From NCBI GenBank assembly GCA_934155185.1, contig CAKPGT010000004.1, forward strand, positions 1 to 64,000: a stretch of DNA of 64,000 bases. Reading direction: 5' to 3'. A model generated the notes under the pieces. That model was not told the DNA's origin. It did not search any database and saw only the letters and a program-made list of their open reading frames with translations. The position numbers and the translations under genes were made by a program. The DNA comes from an uncultured Bacilli bacterium. Its GTDB lineage: Bacteria; Bacillota_I; Bacilli_A; RF39; UBA660. Below, piece after piece: positions 28,794 to 37,700 of this stretch; position 1 is the stretch's first letter, and every line of letters begins with the position of its first letter.

Positions 28794-28849
28794 ATAATGT
28801 AAAATTTTGTCTAATAATGATTTTAATTGTCTAAATCGTTTACATTATA
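28794..28849. repeat. inverted repeat upstream of the small membrane protein
   Basis: ATAATGTAAA (28794-28803) and TTTACATTAT (28840-28849) form 10-bp arms 36 bases apart. Between them TTGTCTAA occurs twice (28808 and 28828 area). It may be a regulator site or a long-loop hairpin after spoVT; function unknown. Confidence 0.4.
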
Positions 28850-28918
28850 AGTGTTATATGGTATATTTAAGTGGATGTGCAGAAGTGGAATTCAATATAT
28901 ATGAAAGGAATGAAAACT

Positions 28919-29104
28919 ATGTACCATGTATCCGAACTTACCGGAGCAAGAAAGAGCTTTTTTCTCAAAGTTGGATTCTTTGTAGTATTGCTATTTTTTG
29001 CTGGTGGTATGTATCTTGAAAGCGGACTTTTAATTGATGCAGCATACTTTGTAATAGTGCTAGCTTTATTTATAAGATTTTTAATAGTAAAATTATATCC
29101 TTAG
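28919..29104 (+). CDS. small two-helix membrane protein of unknown function
   Basis: 61 residues starting MYHVSELTGARK; AAAGGA lies about 9 bases before the ATG. Two hydrophobic helices (about 14-33 and 36-57) separated by a short loop 'YLESGLL', with a positively charged end. I do not recognise the family. It lies between spoVT and tatD, where Bacillus has spoVB. Confidence 0.6.
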   Translation: MYHVSELTGARKSFFLKVGFFVVLLFFAGGMYLESGLLIDAAYFVIVLALFIRFLIVKLYP

Positions 29105-29113
29105 TGGTATAAT
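29105..29113 (+). promoter_or_regulatory. extended -10 promoter of tatD
   Basis: TGG followed by TATAAT (29108-29113), 21 bases before the tatD start; no good -35. Confidence 0.5.
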
Positions 29114-29134
29114 TTTTTTTGGTGGTGCGTAAAT

Positions 29135-29890
29135 ATGTTAATAGATTCACATTGTCATGTGTTAAGTAGTGAATATGAAAATGTTGATGAGGTTATAGTA
29201 AATTCACTAAATAATGGGGTTGATAAGCTTATTATTAACGGCTATGACCTTAAAAGTAGTAAGGAAGCTGTTGCGTTAGCTAACAAATATAAAAATGTTT
29301 ATGCAGCGGTAGGAATAGGGCCAGAGAATATAGATAATGTAGACGATGATGTAATAAATGAAATAAAACACCTATTATATAATGAAAAAACAGTAGCAGT
29401 AGGAGAGATAGGTTTAGATTACTATTGGACAACTGATAATAAAGAAAAACAAATTGAAATATTTAAAAAAATGGTCTTTCTTGCTTCATCAAAAAAACTA
29501 CCAGTCATAGTTCATAATAGGAATGCAACAAATGATGTATATAGTATACTGAAGGAATATAAAGTAACAGGAATTATACACTGTTTTTCAGGAAGTGTTG
29601 AAGTTGCGTTTCAATTTATTAAACTTGGTTTTTTAATTGGAATAGGTGGAGTTGTTACTTTTAAAAATTCACAAAAGATTAAAGATGTTGTAAAGGCTAT
29701 ACCAATTAGTAGTATTTCTTTGGAAACAGATAGTCCATATCTTAGTCCAGAGCCATATAGGGGAAAAAGAAATGATCCTGCTAAAATTATTTATGTTGCA
29801 AGAAAAATTGCCGAATTGAAAAACGTTGATTTACCATTAGTTTTAAAGGAAACTGGCGATGCTGTAAGCCGCAAATTTGACTTAAAGTAG
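29135..29890 (+). CDS. tatD: TatD-family metal-dependent DNase
   Basis: 251 residues, a TIM-barrel hydrolase. Metal ligands: 'DSHCH' at residues 3-7, 'GEIGLDYYW' near 91, 'VIVHNRNA' (H), 'IHCFSGS' (H), and 'LETDSPYLSP' (D). Homologues are 3'-5' exonucleases. GGTGGTG precedes the ATG. Followed by the 3D-domain gene as in Bacillus (yabD-yabE). Confidence 0.95.
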   Translation: MLIDSHCHVLSSEYENVDEVIVNSLNNGVDKLIINGYDLKSSKEAVALANKYKNVYAAVGIGPENIDNVDDDVINEIKHLLYNEKTVAVGEIGLDYYWTTDNKEKQIEIFKKMVFLASSKKLPVIVHNRNATNDVYSILKEYKVTGIIHCFSGSVEVAFQFIKLGFLIGIGGVVTFKNSQKIKDVVKAIPISSISLETDSPYLSPEPYRGKRNDPAKIIYVARKIAELKNVDLPLVLKETGDAVSRKFDLK

Positions 29891-29913
29891 TATTTATGGT
29901 AATATTATTAACG

Positions 29914-29930
29914 AACCCAAGAGGGTTTTT
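29914..29930 (+). terminator. short terminator-like hairpin after tatD
   Basis: AACCC / GGGTT stem (29914-29918 with 29923-29927), four-base loop AAGA and five T's. It is weak (5 bp) and the T's run straight into the next gene's ribosome site, so it may only partly terminate. Confidence 0.5.
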
Positions 29931-29941
29931 GAGGTGAAAAA

Positions 29942-30556
29942 GTGAAACATTTAGATAGAAAAATTAAAAATGCCCTGTTTATACTTGGTATATGTTTAAT
30001 GGCATTTGTTGGTTTTTCAAAGGCTGGAATATTATTTTCAGACAGTGGAAGAAACGTTATTACTGTTTCAACTACTAAAAAAACATTTGATCCAAACAAT
30101 TATGTTGCATCAATGAATGCAGCAGTGGCGCAAAAAGGTGTTATTCCAAGTGCAGTAACTACTGAGACAACTACGCAAGTAACTACAACTACTACAACAA
30201 AAGTAGTTACTACAACTGCTACTCCAACAACGACTAAATGGTCTGGAGATGTTCTTTCAAAAAGCAAAGGTGTAGTATATGGGCCGTCAGGTAAAGAGAC
30301 ATATTATAATTTAGACATGTCTGGTGTAATTCGAATAATGAGAAGAGCTGGATATTCAGAAGCTGATTATCCATACTGGGTTCGTGATGATGGCGTTAAG
30401 ATGCTTGGAAATTATGTAATGGTGGCTGCTGACTATAATACAAGACCTCGCGGTACTATATTAGAAAGTTCTTTAGGAACTGCAATAGTATGTGATACTG
30501 GAGGATTTGCAAATAGTAATCCAACACAACTTGATATAGCAGTTGCATGGAGATAA
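29942..30556 (+). CDS. 3D-domain cell-wall protein (YabE-like)
   Basis: 204 residues, GTG start after GAGGTG. An N-terminal membrane/signal helix (about 11-32) is followed by a Thr-rich linker (about 77-100, runs of T with V and P) and a C-terminal 3D domain: 'AADYNTRPRGTILESSLG', 'IVCDTGGFAN', 'LDIAVAW', which keeps the three conserved Asp. 3D domains belong to the double-psi lytic transglycosylase-like fold of YabE/RpfB and MltA. The G5 and DUF348 domains of full YabE are absent. It probably acts on peptidoglycan outside the cell. The neighbour rnmV, usual before rsmA, is missing. Confidence 0.85.
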   Translation: MKHLDRKIKNALFILGICLMAFVGFSKAGILFSDSGRNVITVSTTKKTFDPNNYVASMNAAVAQKGVIPSAVTTETTTQVTTTTTTKVVTTTATPTTTKWSGDVLSKSKGVVYGPSGKETYYNLDMSGVIRIMRRAGYSEADYPYWVRDDGVKMLGNYVMVAADYNTRPRGTILESSLGTAIVCDTGGFANSNPTQLDIAVAWR

Positions 30557-30572
30557 TGTTAGAGTTTTAAAG

Positions 30573-30600
30573 CAAATAAATTCGTTTTATTTGTTTTTTT
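30573..30600 (+). terminator. terminator after the 3D-domain gene
   Basis: CAAATAAA / TTTATTTG stem (30573-30580 with 30586-30593) and seven T's. The stem is A/T only. Confidence 0.7.
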
Positions 30601-30616
30601 GTAGAAAGGAACATAT

Positions 30617-31432
30617 ATGAATATAAAAAATATATTAAATGATAATAATTTTGTTTTTAAGAAGAAATTTGGGCAAAACTTTTTGTTAGATAATAACATA
30701 TTAAATAACATAATTGATTTAGCAAATATAACAAAAGATACTTTAGTTATAGAAATTGGTGTTGGTGCTGCTGCATTAACAAAAAAACTAAGTGAAAAAG
30801 CAGGTAAGGTTTTAGGATATGAGATTGATGAAACTTTAGGAATGCCACTTAAAGAAATATTAAAGGATTATAATAATGTTGATTTAATATTTGATGATTT
30901 TTTAAACAGATGTATAGAAGATGATATTAAAAACTATCATTACGGTGAAATAATTGTTGTAGCAAACTTGCCTTATTATATAACTACTCCAATAATTACC
31001 AAATTTATAGATGAGAATATAGATATCGAAAGAATAATAGTAATGGTACAAAATGAAGTAGCTGATAGGTTTTCTGCTAAGGTGGGAACTAAATCATATA
31101 ATTCACTAACGATTTTCTTAAATTACTACTTTGATATTAAAAAAGCCTTTGTTGTATCTCGTAATGTCTTTTATCCAAAGCCAAATGTAGATAGTGCTAT
31201 AGTAGTTTTTAATAAAAAGAAAGAAAAAATAAAACTAACTAATGAAAAGCTGTTCTTTAAATTAGTAAAGGATGCGTTTAGGCAAAAAAGGAAAACATTA
31301 AAGAATAATTTAAGTGACTATGATTTAGTTAAAATAGAAGAAATTTTAGTAAAAAATGGCAAGAGTTTATCTTCTCGTGCTGAAGAATTATCTATCGATG
31401 ACTTTGCAATTATTGCCAATAGTTTAAGCTAA
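30617..31432 (+). CDS. rsmA: 16S rRNA (adenine1518/1519-N6)-dimethyltransferase RsmA
   Basis: 271 residues. 'KKKFGQNFLLDNNI' at the N terminus, SAM motif 'VIEIGVGAAALTKKLS' (usual G-x-G-x-G-x-L-T with A for G in one place), catalytic 'VANLPYYITTPII' (N-L-P-Y) near 116, and 'FYPKPNVDSAIV'. KsgA/RsmA dimethylates two adjacent adenines in the 16S 3' hairpin. The C-terminal domain is complete. Confidence 0.96.
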   Translation: MNIKNILNDNNFVFKKKFGQNFLLDNNILNNIIDLANITKDTLVIEIGVGAAALTKKLSEKAGKVLGYEIDETLGMPLKEILKDYNNVDLIFDDFLNRCIEDDIKNYHYGEIIVVANLPYYITTPIITKFIDENIDIERIIVMVQNEVADRFSAKVGTKSYNSLTIFLNYYFDIKKAFVVSRNVFYPKPNVDSAIVVFNKKKEKIKLTNEKLFFKLVKDAFRQKRKTLKNNLSDYDLVKIEEILVKNGKSLSSRAEELSIDDFAIIANSLS

Positions 31433-31456
31433 ACCAGGAAAGGTTTAGTTTTTTTT
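31429..31456 (+). terminator. terminator overlapping the rsmA stop
   Basis: CTAAACC / GGTTTAG stem (31429-31435 with 31442-31448), 6-base loop, then eight T's. Confidence 0.85.
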
Positions 31457-31481
31457 GCATATAATTATTTGGGTGATAAAT

Positions 31482-32228
31482 ATGTTTAAAACAGGTGATT
31501 TAGTAACTAGAATTTCACATGGAAATGATGTTGTCTTTAAAATTGAAAAGATAGTAGATAGTGTAGCATATTTGGTAGGCGTAGATGTAAGATTATGTGC
31601 AGATAGTGATATTAATGATTTGGTACTAGTTGATAAAAGCGATGAAAATAGAGATAATGATTTTTATGAGAGAATTGATAAAATAAGAAACTTTGAAAGA
31701 AGTGATTATTTTTATATACCAGGAAAAATTTTGCATATTGATGGTGACAGGGAATATTTAAAGAGGTGTTTGGATTTTTATAAAAAAGCCAACGTACTAG
31801 CTTTTGGCATATATTCTCCAGAAGAAGAGATGGGAGTAAATATAGAAAAGTATTTAGAGGATATAAATCCTGATATAGTTGTAATTACTGGACATGATTC
31901 TTCTATAAAGCTTAACTCTAAGTACTTTTCTGATGCTGTGAAGGTTTGCAGGAGGTATCAAAAGGATTATGATAAATTAATAATAATAGCAGGTGCATGC
32001 CAGTCGGAATATGAAAAACTAATCAAGGCTGGAGCTAATTTCGCCTCTAGTCCTAAAAAAATAAACATTCATGCATTAGACCCTGCAATAATAGCACTTT
32101 CTCTAAGTTTAACAGATAAGAATAAAAACGTTGATTTACTTGATTTGCTTTCTAAAACCAGTGCCGGAAAAGACGGTTTTGGTGGTGTAAATACACATGG
32201 AGTAATGACTACTGGGTATCCAAGATAA
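31482..32228 (+). CDS. yabG: sporulation-specific protease YabG
   Basis: 248 residues from ATG 31482 (GGGTGA upstream). Peptidase family U57 pattern: 'FKTGDLVTRISHGNDVVFKI' at the N terminus, 'PGKILHIDGDREYLKRCL', 'PDIVVITGHDS', 'IIIAGACQSEYEKLIKAGANFASSPKK' in pieces, and the C-terminal 'GKDGFGGVNTHGVMTTGYP'. YabG trims coat and other spore proteins in Bacillus and Clostridioides. Followed by veg, the Bacillus order. It is one of the stronger signs of a sporulation programme. Confidence 0.95.
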   Translation: MFKTGDLVTRISHGNDVVFKIEKIVDSVAYLVGVDVRLCADSDINDLVLVDKSDENRDNDFYERIDKIRNFERSDYFYIPGKILHIDGDREYLKRCLDFYKKANVLAFGIYSPEEEMGVNIEKYLEDINPDIVVITGHDSSIKLNSKYFSDAVKVCRRYQKDYDKLIIIAGACQSEYEKLIKAGANFASSPKKINIHALDPAIIALSLSLTDKNKNVDLLDLLSKTSAGKDGFGGVNTHGVMTTGYPR

Positions 32229-32242
32229 GGAGACTATAAATT

Positions 32243-32446
32243 ATGATATCTGAGATAAAAAAGCAAATAAATAATTTAAAGGGTAAAAAAATTAAAATAA
32301 TAGTCGATGTAGGTAGAAATAAAAAAGAAAGTTACGAGGGAAGAATCTTAAATACTTATCAAAATGTATGGACATTTAAGACTGAAACTGATTTAAAGAG
32401 TTTTGGATATAATGATATTCTTATTAATAATGTTGTTATATTTTAA
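32243..32446 (+). CDS. veg: Veg family protein
   Basis: 67 residues with 'IKKQINNLKGKKIKIIVDVGRNK', seen as LKGKKIKI and V-x-x-G-R-x-K, the hallmark of Veg (DUF1021). B. subtilis Veg stimulates biofilm formation, and the gene is strongly expressed. 14 bases after yabG; a terminator follows. Confidence 0.93.
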   Translation: MISEIKKQINNLKGKKIKIIVDVGRNKKESYEGRILNTYQNVWTFKTETDLKSFGYNDILINNVVIF

Positions 32447-32463
32447 ATTATTGATATATATTA

Positions 32464-32498
32464 CTAATTATTAGAAAAACTGATAATTAGTTTTTTTT
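32464..32498 (+). terminator. terminator after veg, inside direct repeat copy 1
   Basis: CTAATTATTAG / CTGATAATTAG stem (32464-32474 with 32480-32490) with one G-T pair, loop of five A, and eight T's. The same hairpin recurs in repeat copy 2 at 34539-34565. Confidence 0.85.
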
Positions 32499-32566
32499 AT
32501 GTTTAAATTATATTGCCTCTATTTATGAAAACTTATATACCATATTATTTAATATAAATTAAATTT
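32465..32566 (+). repeat. about 101-bp direct repeat, copy 1
   Basis: From TAATTATTAG to TTAAATTT. It is nearly identical to 34539-34639: the differences are the length of the T run and a few bases near CTCTATTTATG versus CTCTTTTCATA. The copies lie about 2.07 kb apart and bracket the radical SAM-peptide cassette. Confidence 0.9.
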
Positions 32567-32576
32567 GATTTAGCGT

Positions 32577-32621
32577 TTTTGATAAAAATATGTTGACATT
32601 TATCAAAATAGGATGTATTTT
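32577..32621 (+). promoter_or_regulatory. promoter with operator-like dyad for the radical SAM cassette
   Basis: -35 TTGACA (32593-32598), 17-base spacer, -10 TATTTT (32616-32621). Ten-base arms TTTTGATAAA (32577-32586) and TTTATCAAAA (32599-32608) sit exactly on both sides of the -35, which fits a repressor site. The promoter lies inside the cassette, not in the repeat. Confidence 0.65.
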
Positions 32622-32712
32622 AAGTTTAATGAAATTGTATATAGACATAGGTATAAAAATAATTTTGGTAATTAACCTTTTCTATATTTATTGATTTTTT
32701 ATAAAAAAATTT

Positions 32713-32760
32713 AAGGCAGTAACTTTTAGAGACAATTAGTCTTTTAGGTTGCTGCCTTTT
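32713..32760 (+). promoter_or_regulatory. leader hairpin (possible attenuator) before the radical SAM gene
   Basis: AAGGCAGTAAC (32713-32723) pairs with GTTGCTGCCTT (32748-32758) over 11 positions with one wobble pair. An inner AGAC/GTCT helix is possible, and T's follow. It lies about 90 bases after the -10 and 50 bases before the gene, so it could terminate or stabilise the transcript. Region 32447-32810 otherwise holds no gene. Confidence 0.6.
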
Positions 32761-32810
32761 GTTATATAAGAAGAATTATAAAGAGTTTTGAAAAATGTTG
32801 GAGGTGTGTC

Positions 32811-34358
32811 ATGAATTTAGTTTTACCATGTAAAAAATATGAGAAAGGGTATTATGAACTAGTGAATAGTGCCATAAAAAATAAAGATGTATTAGAGATG
32901 GGAAATGCATATAGAAATGGTGAAAGTTATCAAGATATGTTAAATAGGTTAAAGGATAGACGTAATGGTATAGGAATTCCAAACAGAGATGTTCCCGCTA
33001 CTGTTTATTTCATAATAGATAATCATAAAGTTGTTGGAACAATTGATTTAAGACATAAATTAAATGACAATTATTTTTCTAGGCTGGGTCATGTTGCATA
33101 TTATATAAAACCTGAAGAAAGAAAAAAAGGTTATGCAACTAAAGCACTATCATTAGCTATGAAAAAGTATAAAAAGCATAAAATGAAAAATATATTAATT
33201 ACTTGTTTTGAAGATAATTATGCGTCAAGAAAAGTTATAGAAAAAAATGGCGGTAAATTTGAGAAAACATTTTATGACGATGTTACCCAAAAATATATTC
33301 AAAGATTTTGGATTAATATTATTAATGATGAAAATGTAATTCCCAATACCGTATGGTTAACAACCAATATGACTTGTAATAACAATTGTAAATGGTGTTA
33401 TGCAAAAAAGTATTTAAAAATAAATAGAAATATGTCGTATCAAAATGTTAAAAAGTATGTTTCTTATTTGAAAGGTATTGGTATAAAAAAGATAATCTTA
33501 ATAGGCGGAGAACCAAGTATACATCCTGACATTTTAAAGATAATTAGATATATATCTAGAAATAATATCAAAGTGTCTATGGCAACTAATGGTAGAAAAT
33601 TTGAAGATATAGAATTTTGCAAAAGAGCGTATGAAGCAGGTTTATATAGCATTAATATATCAATAAAAGGTTCAAATGAAGAAGAATATATGATAAATAC
33701 TAATAGTAATGGATTTCTTGAAACTATAAAAGGATATGAAAATGCTAGTTATTGTGGAATTAAAACTAGTTTATCCTATGTTTTATGCAATACTGATACA
33801 AAAAAGTTTGATAATTTTTGGAAAGTTGTAAAAGAGCATCATCTAAATAACATTCTTTTTCAACTTTATAAGCCATCAGCGGAAGATGAAAACCAGATTA
33901 TTTCTATTGAAGAGCTTTCAATACTATGTAAGTACGTATATGATAAAATTTATAAAGATGAAATTAACTTTGTTTTTGAAATGTCAATACCATTATGCTC
34001 TTTAGATAAGAATATGCTTACTCATATGATACTTAAAAATAGAATAATAACTTGCTGTCATATAACAAAAGGCACTGGTATGGTTTTTGATCCTGATTTT
34101 AATATATTACCATGCAATCATTTTATGGGACATCCTTTAAATGACACTAATATTGAATTAGATAAATTAATTGAATTTTGGAATTCGGATGATATTAAGC
34201 AATTTAGAAAGATAATAGGAAAGTATCCTTCTGAAATATGTTCTAGATGTAAAAAATGGTATCAATGTGGTGGTGGATGTGCTATAAGGTGGTTATCATC
34301 TAATCCGTCTGAAGCCATAAATGATAAATATGTTTATACAAGGGAGGTGAGAAAATGA
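32811..34358 (+). CDS. GNAT-radical SAM-SPASM fusion, putative peptide-modifying enzyme
   Basis: 515 residues; AATGTTGGAGGTG precedes the ATG. Residues about 1-172 form a GNAT acetyltransferase-like domain: 'VVGTIDLRHKLND', the acetyl-CoA loop 'EERKKGYAT' (103-110), 'ITCFEDNYASRKVIEKNGG'. Residues about 180-400 are a radical SAM domain with the cluster motif Cys189-x3-Cys193-x2-Cys196 and 'LIGGEPSIHPD'. The C terminus has a SPASM/twitch Cys set: 415/416, 435, 477, 480, 486, 490 ('CSRCKKWYQCGGGC'), expected to hold auxiliary [4Fe-4S] clusters. SPASM enzymes mostly modify ribosomal peptides. The stop overlaps the start of a 49-codon gene (ATGA), its probable substrate. The exact reaction is not predictable from the sequence. 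Confidence 0.87.
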   Translation: MNLVLPCKKYEKGYYELVNSAIKNKDVLEMGNAYRNGESYQDMLNRLKDRRNGIGIPNRDVPATVYFIIDNHKVVGTIDLRHKLNDNYFSRLGHVAYYIKPEERKKGYATKALSLAMKKYKKHKMKNILITCFEDNYASRKVIEKNGGKFEKTFYDDVTQKYIQRFWINIINDENVIPNTVWLTTNMTCNNNCKWCYAKKYLKINRNMSYQNVKKYVSYLKGIGIKKIILIGGEPSIHPDILKIIRYISRNNIKVSMATNGRKFEDIEFCKRAYEAGLYSINISIKGSNEEEYMINTNSNGFLETIKGYENASYCGIKTSLSYVLCNTDTKKFDNFWKVVKEHHLNNILFQLYKPSAEDENQIISIEELSILCKYVYDKIYKDEINFVFEMSIPLCSLDKNMLTHMILKNRIITCCHITKGTGMVFDPDFNILPCNHFMGHPLNDTNIELDKLIEFWNSDDIKQFRKIIGKYPSEICSRCKKWYQCGGGCAIRWLSSNPSEAINDKYVYTREVRK

Positions 34359-34504
34359 CAGCGCTAGAATTAGTAAAGAAAAAAATAACCAATTCTGGTC
34401 TTGATTCATCGGAAACGATTGGATTATCTTCTACATATCAAATAAGTGATCTTGACTGTGACTGTGTAGATGGAGACTACTCCACTGATGGTTATGAATC
34501 TTAA
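34355..34504 (+). CDS. putative RiPP precursor peptide
   Basis: 49 residues; ATG 34355 overlaps the radical SAM stop, with AGGGAGGTG ending about 5 bases before it. The first half is leader-like (MTALELVKKKITNSG), with all Lys between positions 8 and 11. From residue 31 on the peptide is S-D-L-D-C-D-C-V-D-G-D-Y-S-T-D-G-Y-E-S: six Asp, two Cys in C-D-C, two Tyr, no basic residue. A short, Cys/Tyr/Asp-patterned C terminus coupled to a SPASM radical SAM enzyme is the usual precursor arrangement. No Gly-Gly cleavage site, peptidase or exporter is next to it. I know no family match. Confidence 0.75.
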   Translation: MTALELVKKKITNSGLDSSETIGLSSTYQISDLDCDCVDGDYSTDGYES

Positions 34505-34513
34505 TGATACAAA

Positions 34514-34542
34514 ATTAAAACAGGCAAATGTCCTGTTTTAAT
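34514..34542 (+). terminator. terminator after the peptide gene
   Basis: ATTAAAACAGG / CCTGTTTTAAT stem (34514-34524 with 34532-34542), 7-base loop; the repeat's own terminator hairpin (34539-34566) follows directly, so termination is doubled. Confidence 0.75.
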
Positions 34543-34639
34543 TATTAGAAAAACTGATAATTAGTTTTTTAATGTTTAAATTATATTGCCTCTTTTCATA
34601 AAAACTTATATACCATATTATTTAATATAAATTAAATTT
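34539..34639 (+). repeat. about 101-bp direct repeat, copy 2
   Basis: Second copy of 32465-32566, including the TAATTATTAG/CTGATAATTAG hairpin and the AACTTATATACCATATTATT segment. It lies just upstream of the promoter of the large surface-protein gene. Confidence 0.9.
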
Positions 34640-34659
34640 TTATGTCAGATTTATTGATT

Positions 34660-34698
34660 TTTAATCATATTTGTGATTAAATTAAACTGTATTATAAT
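34660..34698 (+). promoter_or_regulatory. promoter and palindromic operator of the surface-protein operon
   Basis: -35 TTGTGA (34671-34676), 16 bases, -10 TATAAT (34693-34698). A perfect dyad TTTAATCA / TGATTAAA (34660-34667 with 34674-34681) covers the -35, suggesting a repressor or activator site. Confidence 0.6.
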
Positions 34699-34716
34699 AT
34701 ACTGGAGGGACATATT

Positions 34717-37700
34717 ATGAAGTCTAGAATAAATGTTGAGAAAATTAAAAATAACATTATAATAGGATGGATAAAGTTCAAAAACTTAGTTAAGGAACAT
34801 AAATATATTTCATCAGTTTTGGGTTTGTTTTTAATTTCTTGTATAATAGGTTTAGCAGTTTATGCTCAAGAAGATGAATATGCGGGAAAAATTGCAGCTG
34901 AAATAAATGAAATTGAAACTTATACAATAAACGAAAGTGGCGTACTAGGTAAAAGTGAAACAGTATACAGTTTTGATACAATTGTATTTGGTGTAAAATA
35001 CTACTTAAATGGCGCTTTACCAAGCGGTGCTACATTATCAAGGGATGCTATTATTGAAGCTACAGTTGATACCGAAGATGTTGATGTATATTGGTACCAT
35101 ATGGATCAAGATGATGGCAATTATGAAATAGGAAGTAATAAAGTTAAGGTAGAAATGTATGATAAAGCAGTAGGAACCAATAACAGTTCGTTAAATGAGA
35201 TAAAATTATATTTAAAAGTTAATAATGTAGAAAATGATAAAGAGATAAGTGTTACTATTAAAGTATATGAATCCACTTCTGAAGAAAAATCAAATAGTAA
35301 AAGGAAAAGTTTTAAAGTTAGTAGTACTCTTCAACCTTTAACAGCTAAAATAAGAAATGGCAGTGCATATAAAAAAGATGAATTTAAAGGAAGATATGTT
35401 CCTTATGGTATATTACTTGGTTTTGAAGGTGATTCTTTAAAAGGCAAATATTTTTCAAAGACTGAAATAATATTAGAGGCATCGCAGGAATTAAATGGCC
35501 AAATTCAACAGCTTTCGTTAGATACAACCGATGACTATTATGGCGTTTATGACAAAGATAAAAAATTATTGTCAAATTTTCCAAACGGAAAATATGATGA
35601 TACAGACAGCTCGGTTAAGGACTCGGGCAGTGTTTTATTAGAAAAGTTAGAAAGTGAAACCAAATCTAGCCAAATACAAGAAAAAAAATCGAGTCCATTA
35701 TATTTACTAGGCGATAAAAGCATAATTTTGGAAGTTGGTGAGGAATATAATGATCCAGGCGTTAGTTTATCAAACAAAGGGACAGCGCTAGGTAATGACA
35801 AGTATAAGACGATTTTCAAAAATTCTGAAAACAAAGAAATAAGTGATTATAATGCGATGGTTTCAAAGGAAGGCACGTATAAAATAGGCTATGTATATGA
35901 GAATGGCCCATCTAAAACAACAATATATAGAAATGTTGAAGTTATAGCTAGCAGCGGCGATAAAAGCGTTAGTGTTGATGGCAATACATATTCTCTTAAT
36001 GGCAACACCAACATTAACTTAATAAAAGGTGAAAAATACGAAGAACCAGGAATATTAAAAAATGGCAAACGTATTGAAGATATGAATAGTGACAACGGTG
36101 TTACTATTGAAATTACAAAAGATGATAATATCGAAACTGCTGGTGGCAAAATTATATATACAATTATTTCAAAGAATAATTCATCAACTCAGAAGCTTCT
36201 AAAAAGAAATGTAAATGTTATAGAGAAAGTTGGTGAAGTTGGTGTAGATGAGAAAGTATTAAATGCTTCAACAGTTGAGCAATGTACTGGTGCAGAATGT
36301 AAAATTAGTTATTATAAAGATAATGAAGAAATCAAGGATATTTCGTCTGTTCAATCAGGAACTTATGATGTTGAATATAAGCTATCAAATGAAGATTACG
36401 AAGTTGTAATTAGAAGTACGATGACGATTGAAAAGAAAGTTCAGTACAAATTAAAGATTGATAATATAAAAACAGATGATATATATTATAAAGATAATAA
36501 TTTTATAGCATTAGGTGCTTACTTTGTTAATGTAATGTCAGAAAGACCGGAGGGTAATACCAATGATATTCCTGTCTCATTAAAGATAGTTAAGATAGGT
36601 AGTACGGAAGCTGATATTACTTCGGTACCTTCAATTAATCTAAACGTTTCCGAAGGAACAAAAACTAGTACGTTAGATTTTTATACTGGAGATGAAGACA
36701 GCATAGATTTGTTAGACAATGGTAGTTATTTAGCGTACGGAGAAGAGACAATATTAAGATCACAATTTAGCTATTCAAAAGATGGTGATAATACTATAAA
36801 AAGTTTATCAGTCAAAGTTCCTGTAAATACTGGTGATAATCAATTTTCAATGGTAGAATACTCAACAGATTCTGAATCGCCTGCATATGATGTTAATTAT
36901 AATGTAAAGGTAGAATATTATGATAAAGACGGAAAAACGGTAAAGTTCAGTGATGAGACATTAGCTTATATTATATATACAGCTGAAGGTGTATCACCGG
37001 GAACAAATATCGACTTTAGAGTAAGACTTAAGGTCAATAGTATAAACCATGGTAAATCTGTTAAATTATCAGGTGCTACATGTAGTGCAGATGGAAAAAA
37101 TATCAATGTTGATATTAAACAAACATTAAATATAACTTCATTTAAAGCTAGAACTACTATTTCAGTGGATGGTAATGAATCTGATATTGAAGTCGATGGT
37201 TCTAAAAAGTCAACATGGACAATATATCCTACAGTGTCAAGACCTGCTTCAGTAATTAATACTCAAGTCGCTGGTACGAACCAACTAGATTATGTTAATA
37301 TAACTGTGGAACTTCCAGAAGGAATAAATTATGTATACAATGATGAATATGATAAGCCTACTATAACAGAAAATGGAAGAAAGTTAACTTATAAAATACT
37401 AGGCAAAAAAATTAACGATTGGTTTGAACCTATATATTTTGATACAAATTATGATATTAATATTGAAAATGGTAAAAAATTAACTGTAAAATCTATAATT
37501 GATGCTACAACTAAGGATGAAACACCTATTACTGACATATCTAGTGAAGCTCTAAGAACAACTAGTCGAAGCGTTATATTCCAAAATGTCAATAACATAA
37601 GATTTTCACTTACAACGGATTATAGTGCGGTCTCTAAAAACCAGCCTTTTACTTTTTCTTCAAATGTGTATAATTCACAATCAGAAAATACCAGTACGGT

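Noticed and set aside
28807..29019. 70-codon frame overlapping the small membrane protein gene
   Set aside because: No ribosome site, and the other frame gives a coherent two-helix membrane protein.
32629..32694. 21-codon frame in the leader of the radical SAM gene
   Set aside because: No ribosome-binding site and no RiPP-like composition; not reported as a precursor.
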